Origin: Amoebophrya sp. A120
Lineage: Eukaryota; Sar; Dinophyceae; Syndiniales; Amoebophryaceae
DNA length: 64,000 nt
NCBI GenBank assembly: GCA_905178155.1
Contig: CAJINV010000016.1
Coordinates: forward strand, 773,386-837,385
Reading direction: 5' to 3'
Position numbers and translations under genes: made by a program
Shown: one piece after another, positions 32,508-42,800 of the stretch
How the letters are laid out: each line of letters starts with the position of its first letter
Position numbering within the stretch: position 1 is the stretch's first letter
Notes under the pieces: model-generated
Database searches by the model: none
Told to the model about the DNA's origin: nothing
Seen by the model: only the letters and a program-made list of their open reading frames with translations

Positions 32508-34553
32508 ATGTCCGTCGTAACGCTTCAACTGGGGCAGTGCGGCAACCAGGTCGGGGGCGCTTTTTTCGACTGCCTGGCCAAGGAGCACGTCCGATTTGAG
32601 CCGCGGGAGAGCTACGGAACTGGTGGCTCTGCTCACTCCTCTTTGTTCCCAGCGAGTGCCGTCCTGGAAAACATGTTTTTTCGGACACCCGAACAAGAAC
32701 ATTCTTCTATCGACCGGAGCGCTAGTATTTTTAAAGCCACTTCCTCCAAACAAACACCACGATTGGTTCCCCGCGCAGTGTTGATCGATTTAGAACCGCG
32801 AGTGGTGCAGAATTTGCTGTCGAGTAAACGGTCTTCTTCAACTACATCAACAGGATCATCAGCACAGAAAACTTATTTCCGCTACGACCCCTCCCAGGCG
32901 TTTTACCAGCAATCTGGTGCGGGCAACAACTGGCTGCATGGGTTCAAGCAGGGGAATTTGATGGAGGAGCAGCTGGAAAGCTTAATCCAGCGCGAAGTCG
33001 ATTTCGTCGAAGACCGGTTAGAAGCCTTCCTCGTGTTCGTCTCCGTCGCGGGAGGCACTGGTTCGGGGCTTGGCTCGTTCGTCATGAGTCTGTTGAAAGA
33101 CCTGTACCCCGAAGTCCCGATTCTCGCGTGCTGCATTCTGCCGTTCCAGGAGGGGGAAGTGGCGGTCCAGAGCTACAATGCGTGCCTGGCTTTACACGCC
33201 GCGTACGAGTTTGCGGACTTGATTTTCCCCTTTGAAAACCAGCGGACGAAGGAAGAGAAGAAAGTTTTGAGTACCAGTGTCGCGCAGCGGAGGATGAACA
33301 AATTCTACAACGAATTCGCGGAAATGAACTACTTGATCGTGAACACGCTTTTGCATTCTGCGCTGCTACCGGTTGCCGTTTCGAAAGTAGTTTGCAGTAA
33401 CGACGAAGTTCTTGTCAGTAGGCGCTCAAATTGGTCAACAACAGCTGCAAGAAGTGACGCACGATTGAAAAAGCCAGGTGTATCGTCCACTTCATCTCGC
33501 AGGGAAGGAGCTGCGTCGACAAATAATCGTCGCTCGCTGTCTCCGAAAAAAGTGCGGGAACTCTTTGCGTCGCAAGGAGGAGGAGGCGGAAGTAGTGGGC
33601 ACGACCGATTTTTGAAGGAGAGAATTATAGCTGGATCGAAGTCTTCTTCTTCATCCTTGTCCACAGCGACATCAACCACAGGGTCACTACAGAAAAGCCG
33701 AATCTGCGACCTGTTGTTGACCCACGGGTCCCACCCGAGCTACCGCTTCTGCACCCTCCGGCACTTGCCGACGCCGCAGAATTTGCAAAATTTGTTCGAC
33801 GGGAATAGAATTGCAAACGCGTGGACCAACACAGACAGTTGGAGTGCGCTGGCGAAGCGGATCGCTCACATCACCAACGCGAAGACGGTCGAAGATTTCT
33901 ACGCGCGCATGTCCGACAGCGGGAAAAACCGGCTGATCAGTTGCGAAGCAGTTTGTCGGAGAGGAACGGATAATTTTTCAAGTGGAGCAAGTGCAGCGTC
34001 GACGTCCACCCAGCAACAGCAGCAGAACACGGTGCAAGAGGTCGCGCAAATACTCGCCGCCGAACTGGAGTTCAGCACTCACGTGAGCTGCGTTAGTAGG
34101 ACTGACGGTTGGGGCAGCTGTAGCAGTTCTTCCTCTTATAATTTTTCACCGCGGGCAACAGCTACCTTTTCGGCAAACAACTGTCTACGTGTGGTGGAAA
34201 GTTACACACCACCAGCGCCGAGGGGACTGAGTAATTCTGTGAGGCACGGCGCTCCAGCGGGTGGGTCAGCGAGTTCTTCTAATACAGTCTCCTTAGCGAC
34301 GAATTGTCAAACCGTTTTAAGACCTTTGGAACAGTACTTGCAGAAAGCGACGTCTCTAGCAAGAAGTGCTTGCTACAGACACTACTTTGATGAGGAACTT
34401 TTGACGAACGCAATTCTTGGGGTGCAACAAATTTGCGAAGATTATCGACAGCTATCTGGAAGTGGTCGGCGGGGTACTATGAAAACCCAGAACTTTACTA
34501 CTCTGAGAAAGTCTGCAAGACTATTGTTCTGCAAAACCTATTTTGCACTATAG
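32508..34553 (+). CDS. TUBD1: Delta-tubulin
   Basis: Tubulin-superfamily GTPase needed for triplet microtubules of centrioles and basal bodies. One uninterrupted ORF of 681 aa (usual length about 450). The N-terminal VTLQLGQCGNQVGG nucleotide-binding segment, AVLIDLEPRVV (88-100), SGAGNNWLHGF (136-146), the GGTGSGLGSF glycine-rich GTP motif (182-191) and LPFQEGEVAVQSYNA all fit. The opening VTLQLGQCGNQ and the order of motifs match delta-tubulin better than alpha, beta or gamma. Extra length comes from Ser/Thr/Arg-rich insertions at about 31-85, 103-120 and 310-400, and again in the C-terminal third (with a Gln run). This is the longest intronless gene here, among neighbours full of introners. 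Confidence 0.9.
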   Translation: MSVVTLQLGQCGNQVGGAFFDCLAKEHVRFEPRESYGTGGSAHSSLFPASAVLENMFFRTPEQEHSSIDRSASIFKATSSKQTPRLVPRAVLIDLEPRVVQNLLSSKRSSSTTSTGSSAQKTYFRYDPSQAFYQQSGAGNNWLHGFKQGNLMEEQLESLIQREVDFVEDRLEAFLVFVSVAGGTGSGLGSFVMSLLKDLYPEVPILACCILPFQEGEVAVQSYNACLALHAAYEFADLIFPFENQRTKEEKKVLSTSVAQRRMNKFYNEFAEMNYLIVNTLLHSALLPVAVSKVVCSNDEVLVSRRSNWSTTAARSDARLKKPGVSSTSSRREGAASTNNRRSLSPKKVRELFASQGGGGGSSGHDRFLKERIIAGSKSSSSSLSTATSTTGSLQKSRICDLLLTHGSHPSYRFCTLRHLPTPQNLQNLFDGNRIANAWTNTDSWSALAKRIAHITNAKTVEDFYARMSDSGKNRLISCEAVCRRGTDNFSSGASAASTSTQQQQQNTVQEVAQILAAELEFSTHVSCVSRTDGWGSCSSSSSYNFSPRATATFSANNCLRVVESYTPPAPRGLSNSVRHGAPAGGSASSSNTVSLATNCQTVLRPLEQYLQKATSLARSACYRHYFDEELLTNAILGVQQICEDYRQLSGSGRRGTMKTQNFTTLRKSARLLFCKTYFAL

Positions 34554-36840
34554 TAATAGTTGGCATCTTGAGGTTGAGTTTTCAATGAGTGAAAAACCGG
34601 GAAGCTTACGGGTGAAGATGGTTGCGTGTGCGAGCCATTTGAGAGACGCTTCGGCCTGGTTGTTCCTGAGTCGCGCTGCGGAGATAGATAGTTGATTTGA
34701 GTGAGGCGCGCCAGGTGGTGCGGAAGCGAGCCTGGTTTTAGCACAGATGTCAGTCTAGTTTTTGGCTGAAATGCGACGAACAAAATGGCTGGACACGCAG
34801 ACGACCATCGCAGCGCGTCGCTTCTGCTTTTTGGCGGGCGCGTCTCTGAAGTCGGGCCATGGCGCGCGTGGCGCGCCCTATCGGGGATGGCCAGCCGGGG
34901 GGAGGGGTTCCGTTGCGTCAAGGCTTCCCGGCCTATTTTGTGGCGCCGGCGCCATCGGAAGCCGCGGAGGCGACCAAACTGTTCATAACTCTGAGGGGCC
35001 GAGTGCCCGCGATGGCGCAGCGCTAGCAGCGCTACCCGGATAGACTTCGCGAACAGCCATCGCCCGACAATGCTACCCCGACGCGAGCCAGGAGTGGGCG
35101 GAAGCAATGGCGCACCAGCTGCGCCGCGTCGCGTAGTACGTACCGAGATGCGTGAGCTCGTGCGCAGTGCTCGTAGCCGCCGAGGAGCAAGTCAGGGTCC
35201 CAGCGCGAAGCGACACCGCCGGCCTCGTCCCGCGCGCCTTACTTTTGTTCCGCCTTGCCGCGCGCCTGTGTAGCTCCCCCCCAAACCTCCGCGCGCCCCC
35301 GGCGCCTTCCTTCGCGCGCGCCCCGGCCCGCCCCGCACTATTTTGGACAGCCGCGACGCCAGCCCCTCGGCTCTAGCAGTTTTGGCCATCTTCTCCTCGC
35401 CCTCCCCGGTGCCGTTGTCCGCGCCGAGCCGTTTCCGCGGAGGGGGGCGTTGGCGACATACCCGCGCGGCGCGCTTCTTCCGCTCTGCAGCGAGCAGTGG
35501 GGGGGCGCAGCCAAGGGCGGCTCGTCCGTGCTAGGGGATTGAACCTTATCCGGGATGATTTTCGCGGGCGTGGGCCAAAAATCAGTTTGCGTTGTTTGAT
35601 GAGAAGGGCAGGGAGGCGACATTATTAGCCGAACCCATTCGCTGCAGTTGGTGTTCTCCCTTTGACGAGCGTATCTTGTGTAAAAAGTGCGGAGGGTGAG
35701 CGTTCTTGCAGTGCTTCTGTATTTGAGAGAGCAGTTTTGCTTTTAGCCTGAAAATGCAGATTGAAACAATGTCGCGCTCCTTCTGGTTTCCACGTAAGAA
35801 AAAAGATGGCTCACGCATCTTCCGTATGTCGGCGAGTGTTGGCGCGCGGCCTTCTCGACTCGAGTCCGGGTCAGTCGGTCTGGGCTGCCAGAAAAATTGC
35901 TTCGGGTGTCTGGTGGTGCTTGAAGGTTCCGGCGCGCGGTGCTCTGTGGTGTGCCCGGAGGGCGTCCAAGGTGTTTCAGGATGGAATTGGGGCGCCATGG
36001 CGTCTTCTGGCCCGCCTCCCTTGCGTGCCTGCCAGCGGGCTTCGTGGCTTTAACCGGCGGCGCATCGCTTCGCTCGGCGATTCGCGCCGCGCGCCTCTTT
36101 CTGCGTGCGCGCCGCCCGACCGTGCGCGACCCCTGCGATTGCGGGGACACCGCGGAAGCCCCGCACCGCGAGACGGCCTGTTCGAACTTGTTCGAGCCTG
36201 CAAACTCGGCGAACGGCAAGCGCGAAAAGGCAAAGAAAAAAGGCAAAGAGCGCGCCGGCGCCGCCCCCCCCCCCGCCCCCGTCAGCTCTGCCGGGCCTCA
36301 TTACCCAGCCCCGCCCGGGGGCCCTTCTGCTGCGCTTGGGCATTATGGGGGCCGACCCCAGCCCCACGCCTCCCGGGGGGCCACAACGCGCCCGCGCGGC
36401 CCGGACGGCCGGGCCCTCCTGCAATTTTACTTCGCCAAGCAAAGAAGTGGGGACGTGCCCTGTGGCCTCGGCGGGGCCGGGGCCGGGCCCATGTGCATGT
36501 GGCCCTCCGTTTTCGATTGTCTGCGCCCGCGCTCCCGCCAGGCCGCCCTCGTGGCCGGCGGGCGCGTCCGTGGTTGGGCGCCGGCCTCATTTAGCCGGCA
36601 AGCCGCTGACGGCCTCACACCGCTTCGTCCGTATCGGGCGAGCGAGGAGTGCTGTCAGAGATAGGTGTGGCGGGCAGGAGGTTGAAGACAAGACAGCGAA
36701 TTGAGCTTATTGATCGAGGCCACGTGGTGACGCAGCGAGCCGTTGTTCATTCTCCCGGGGATCAACGAGCGTCATCTGTGATTGAAGTCGAACAAGAGAG
36801 CTTGCTAGAAGTTCGCGGCTGAGAACTACGCGGCAGAGAG
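34554..36840. other. Intergenic GC-rich block after delta-tubulin
   Basis: 34,600-36,700 is strongly GC-rich with overlapping ORFs in most frames (up to 277 codons), the pattern GC bias gives by chance. No family motif, introner or clear terminal repeat found. Possibly an inserted repeat related in type to the blocks near 39 and 47 kb. Confidence 0.5.
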
Positions 36841-39800
36841 ATGAATGAAGACGATTTTTTGATGCAACATCGAACGACGACAAATAAAGACTCCACATCC
36901 AAGAGACCAAATTGCAATACAGCCCCCCTCCAAAAACTCTATAGTATACACAAGATGCCCGAGGACTCTGCGCCCGACCCGAACAAGATGTCCCTGGTAT
37001 CCGTCGACATCGACGGGTCACCAGAACAAGACGGGCAACAGACAACCAACCAAGAACCCAAGGCTTCCGCAGTATCCTTCGATCCCGATGTTGTGGACCA
37101 GCGCATCACCGTATCAGAGTGCACAACTCCGCTTCGTTGCCTCGGTTTATTGACGGGCATGAGCAAGAAGAAGAATTATACAAGCATCGCAACTTCTACA
37201 GAAAGCAGGCGTCAGCGTGACAAATCTGCACACAGTTTGAAGTACTGCTTGAGGTTCCACCGATGTTTGTCCTCTAGACAGGACTGTAGGGCGAGATGTT
37301 CTTTACTTGGCTTTTTGAGTTTTACAAACGTATGAGGGGGACGAGAGGAAGTTCTTGCGCACTCTCATACACCACGGGCACCGCTGCCGATCAGCGCGCC
37401 ACCACGGGTACGACAACCACGGCCGTCACGGCGTTATCCATGCTCACGGCGGCTTCCCGTCTCCAAGCGCTGCCGGAGGAGGCAAAGGAGGACTCGAAGG
37501 GCACTAAGCAGCAAGCGCAACAGCAACCAGGAGACACGAAAATTCAGCTGCAACCACTGGACGGGCGCGACAGCACGCTGACACAACCCGAGCTGATCGA
37601 GATGTCGGGGCGCGACGAAAATTACCGAAAGAAATTCACGGACCCCTCTATGACCTGCTGAAACGTTACAAGCTCAAATGTTAGAATAGAGTCTAGATTA
37701 TTTTGTCTTGCATGCTTAGCATGACAGAATCGCAGAGCGTTCCATTTTCTGCAATACAAATTTCGGTAGATTCTAGTGCGGCTCTTTGGGGCTCCGAAAC
37801 TTGTCATGCGCAATCCTGTGAGAGCAGGTTAGCTCATGCATTTCTTGCATCACAGATTTCCGTACTCTACTGCAACGTTAGTTTGAGATTGTAACACCTG
37901 AGCAAGTTATACCCTCGCAGCGGAAACTCGCGATGGAACGGGCAAACCAGGAATGTTTGAAATCCATGATCACGGAAACGGATGAGAACAACCAGCTGCG
38001 CCTCGTCAACTGGCGCACAGCGGACGTGAAAAAAATCGGAAAAGTCACGCAGAGCGTCGGTATGATAATTCGGATGATTGATAGATGAGATGACTTTTAT
38101 CTTTCACGGGCGAGTTCTTCTGCTTCTCGTCGTTGTTTCAGATTCAGCTTTCGCATGGCTATCGTCAAAACAGCACTTCAAATCCGCATTTATTCCGCAT
38201 GACAAACTTTCACCTATTGCTATTGCCCTCTCTCAGGTATCGAGCTGTATTTTCAGTTCCTGCGCTACGGCGTGTTTTTCTTCTTTCTCTGGTCCCTGCT
38301 CACCGTGTTATTGGTAGCCCTTCGGGCGCGATCAGATGACTTTTATTTTTCATGGACAGGTTCGTCTACTTTTCGTTGTTTCAGTTTCAGCCTCCACTTG
38401 ACTATCGTCACAAGACTTCACATCCGCGTTTATTCCGCATGAAAAACTAACACCTACTGCCCTCTCTCAGGCATCGAGCTGTATTTTCAGTTTCTTATGG
38501 CGATGGCAGAAACTTTTTGCTTCAAAACTTTTTTTTTTGGGGCATGCAAATCATCAATCAGGAAAACTAGACACCTTCTGGGCGGTGAATATTCCGCGCA
38601 TGAACAGGACGGGTTTTTCTGTAGGCTGAGCTAGTTAGTCTGAATGCAGGGACAGGGTAGGCCTGCCCGCCGGCTGCGGCACGGATTCGTCCTGAGCCCT
38701 TTGGCCTCGAGGTGTGTGACAGCTAGGTCCCCCGGCGCGGCCTTGGCATGTCGGGAAGTAGTTCAGGATATTGCAGCGCAATTCTGACTGGTCGCACAAG
38801 GGCGGCAATCTCGAACGAGCATGGCCACGGGGCCTGGCGTGCCATAGCTTCCAAAGTACTCTGCGAGGCACAGACAGTGTAGGCGTACTGAGCCAATAAA
38901 GTTGCCCACTTTATTCCGGGCCCGGCTGCGTAACACCCGTCCTTGCCGGGTTCGCGTGATCATTTTTCCGGACATTGCTTTTGAAAAGCTGGAAACTTGC
39001 GGAAGCCAAAAGAGGGCGCGGGCCCCCCCTTGGGGGGGGGGTTTGGGGGACCCCCCTTCGTGGAGATACTAAGGGGGAGTACCCTTCTTAGGAGGCCCAA
39101 AAAGGGGGGGGGTTTGGGGGTGGGTCGTGGGGGGGCTTTCGATTTGCTTCCAGAGTCGGGGGGCTTTCGTTTTACTCAGCCGCGGCGCCTAAGTCGTTGG
39201 CGCCGTCGCGCTTAGCTTTCAATTGTTCGGCAGCCGAGCGTGGCTGCCTGTTTTGTTTACCGGGGCATGGGCCGGCTGTTTGCCACGGACCGCGGCACAA
39301 ACGGCCTCGGCTTGGCTGCGTATTTCTTTTTATTCGACCAGCGCGATCCCATATGGTGTCTGTCCGGCTCCTGCGCCTGCCGTCACGGACCGAACCCGGG
39401 ACGCAACCGGCGGCAACGTCCGTTCTGTTCCTGCATGCAGACCAGCAAATTTGACAGGGTCTTAAAGCCGCAGCGCTCATGCGTGAGATAGTTGCCGCTG
39501 GGACGATATTTACTTTTCGCGCTGGGTGATTCGCATGCCCAAAAAAAAAAAAGTTTTGACGCAAAAAGTTTCTGCCATCGCCATATTTCTGCACTACGGC
39601 GTGTTTTTCTTCTTTCTCTGGTCCCTGCTCACCGTGTTCATCCTCCTTGCCTGCTTGGCCCCCAGTGAAGAGTCCGACGACAAGACCGGCGCTGGGTTCC
39701 TCGCTTTGTTCTCCCTCGCCTCCTTTTCCGACGTCAGACAGAAGGACTTACCTATTGGGTCCAGAAAAATCGATTTCTACGGCGACAAACTGACCACCGT

Positions 39801-42800
39801 GGACGTGACCCCCTGGATGAGTGCCATGTCGGCGCTCGGCGCGTTTCTCTACCTGGGTTACGTACTGTGGTTCCGGTACGTCAACATTGCGAAGACGGCG
39901 GAGGCGTTGGACGCGCAAACCGTCACACCCGCGAACTTCACGGTGCTCGTCGACCAACTCCCCTCGTTCGAAATGGTGAAGGCAGAAGACTATGCAACGG
40001 AACTGCGGAAGCACTTTGTGAAGGTCCTCAACATGGAGAAATTTCGGCTTGAGCAGGTATCTGCGAAAGAAAAAGCGAAGCGGGAAGGTATCGATGTGAA
40101 GAAAGTGGAGTTACCGGCTCCCCCTGCCGACGGGTTCGAGGTGACGGACGTGGCGGAATTGGAAAGAATCATACCGGAAATCTCCTTCGCGCGGAACTAC
40201 GGCGGAAAGTTGGCGGCGATTCAGGACGAAGTATGCATTGCAAATATGTCTGGGAGGTCTGGAAACTTGTGATGCTAAGTGGCGATGATTGAGCACACTC
40301 CTGAGTGCAGCCAAGCATGACAAATTTACAGCGCGCTTCCTCGTGTGTAATGCGCATGAGAAACTGGGTTTTGCATGACAAAGAATTCGCGCTTTTGTCG
40401 GTCACGCAATACAGATTTCACAAGAGTGCAACACACGCAATACAGATTTCCAGACCCCGACAGATTTGCAGTTGATACGCAGCCCGCTTGAAGCAAAAAA
40501 TCATCGAGGCGAAAATTGACAACGACGAGAAAAAGATTGAAGCGGTGAAGAAACAGGTATACATTCGATGAACTGCTGAGTTGTTTCAAAAGTTTGTATT
40601 GCATCGTCGCAGCGTTCAAACTGTTTGTCATGCGAATTTCGAATCATCATACTGACATACGCATATTAACTCTATCAGGCCGAGAAACTGGACAAGCGCA
40701 ACCAGAAGCGAAAAGACACGTTTGGGGACATTTTAGAGCACGAGCGGGAAATTTTTCGCGCCTACGTCAGTTTCCACCTCTCGCACGACAAGGCTCTCAT
40801 CGAAGACCTCTACCGCATGTCTCCCTACACGTTTGGGTATTTATTTCAACCAAAGAAACTCCGGTTCCAGGGCGTGAAGCGAATCTGCGTCACCAAAGCG
40901 CCCGAGCCGTCGAACATTTTATGGGAGAACCAGGATTGTCCAGCCATGACGCGGTTCATCCGGCGGTCGATCACGAAAGTGCTGGTCATCATTTTACTGG
41001 CGATCTCGACCGGCGGCATCCTCTGGGCGCAGCAGAAACAACAGAGCGAAGCGAAAAAGGCGCAGGGCAGCGATTGTCAGTTGACGCTGTTGGACGGCGA
41101 GGAGGTGATGACAGTGCGGAACGACCCGACGAAGAAATTGACCGCGGCCACCGCGAAGGTGTTTTTGGATTCCTTACCCGCCGGGACAGTGAAAAAGGAC
41201 TACTTGACCGACTGCGAGTGCAGCGCCATCGGGATCAGTGCGATGAGCGGGGACGTGAAGTTAGCCTGTGAGACGTTCTACGACACGCAAGTCACCATGT
41301 TCATCATCACCACCGGGTCGTCCATCATCGTGGTCGCAATCAATTTCCTCTTGAAGATGTTCCTCGTGAAACTAGCGAATTTTGAACGCCCCTTGACCGT
41401 TTCCGGGCTGGAGTGTGCGATCAGTCTGAAGGTGTTTGTCGCTTTGTTTCTCAACACGGCGCTGCTGGTGTTTTTGTTAAATCAAGAGTGGTTCTACCCG
41501 ATGAGCGAGTTTTTACGGGGGGAGCGGCCGGACTTTGACCACGTTTGGTTTGCGACGGTCGGGCTAGCGATTTCCACAACACTGATGATCAACATCGCGT
41601 CCCCGCATCTCATATCCACGGGAAAAGTATCGTACTCGTACGTAGTAATTGCAGTGTTGCATGACAAATCTCACACTCTACCTGAACCAGCATGACAAAC
41701 TGCATTTTTCAGATTGAAAAAAATTAGAATTGTGATGCAAAAATTTACACTAAGACTGATCAGCTCGATACTTGTGTAAAGTGCATATCTCATCCAAGTT
41801 GCGGTATCCTACGTTCTACGGCTCAAAGCCTACTGCTGCGGGCACTGCTGCGCGACTACCGAGGAGCAAATCGTGAATGCTTTTGAGCCGATCGTGTTCG
41901 AGCTCGCGCCGCGTATCAAATGCAAAAATGTCTGGTCGTCTAGAAGAGTGCAAGATTTGTCATGCAAATTTTACATGACCCATGACGTTTGTAGTGCATG
42001 AACTAGCATCCCAGAATTTTAGTGGGCTTCCTGATGCCTATTTCGCATGAGAAATGCCATTATTTCCATGTAGCACAAACTGAACCCCTCTTGCTGGTTA
42101 TGCAATACAGTTTTTTTTTAGATGCAGAGATATTCCGCGTCTCTGAGCGTTTTCGATTTCCGCATCGCAAATTGGCCCCTTTGTTTTAGTTAGGAATGTG
42201 TCCACATCAGACGCTATTCCTGCCTTGCTCGTGCGCATACGTACGTAGATCTCTTGACTTCAGTCTCGAGGCTTAGGGTCGGAGTACTCTCAGCACTGCT
42301 GAAGCTTTAGAACCAGACGGGAGTTTAGAACCAGACGGGAGTGCACGCCCTGAAGGATCAGAGCAAAAGGCTTTTTGATAGCGCTTTTTTACAAACGGCT
42401 TCATGGTCCGCTTTCTCTGTTGCGCTCTTCCTTTTTCCTCGGGCCCTACTGGCACCAAGCAGTTTTTTCTTTCGGGGATCGGGTTATTGGTTTAGGATTA
42501 GACAGGTGGTAAACCACCCCATTTTAGGAACATCACATGTTACGCGCATCCGGATTCTCCACCAGCATGCCGTCGCGACTTCTTCCCTCCGTCGACTCAG
42601 CCACCGCGGAAGGGTTCCAGGGTTTAGAAGGATTTAGTTTAGGGTTCCTATTTGATTTTAGATGCAGAGACAGCATCACAGGTTGCAACCTCCCAGACGC
42701 AGACATATTTGCAATGCATACCGCGAACGGGGGCGCTATTAAACACGTTGTACAGCACGTTGGTTTTTGCTGCCGGTTGTCCGATCTATTGTGAGGAAAA

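Noticed and set aside
34538-36664. Several ORFs of 130-277 codons on both strands
   Set aside because: They overlap in most frames of GC-rich DNA, have biased Pro/Arg/Ala/Gly composition and no family motif.
42600-42650. Internal telomere tract
   Set aside because: Only a few imperfect TTTAGGG-like words, too few to call a telomeric array.
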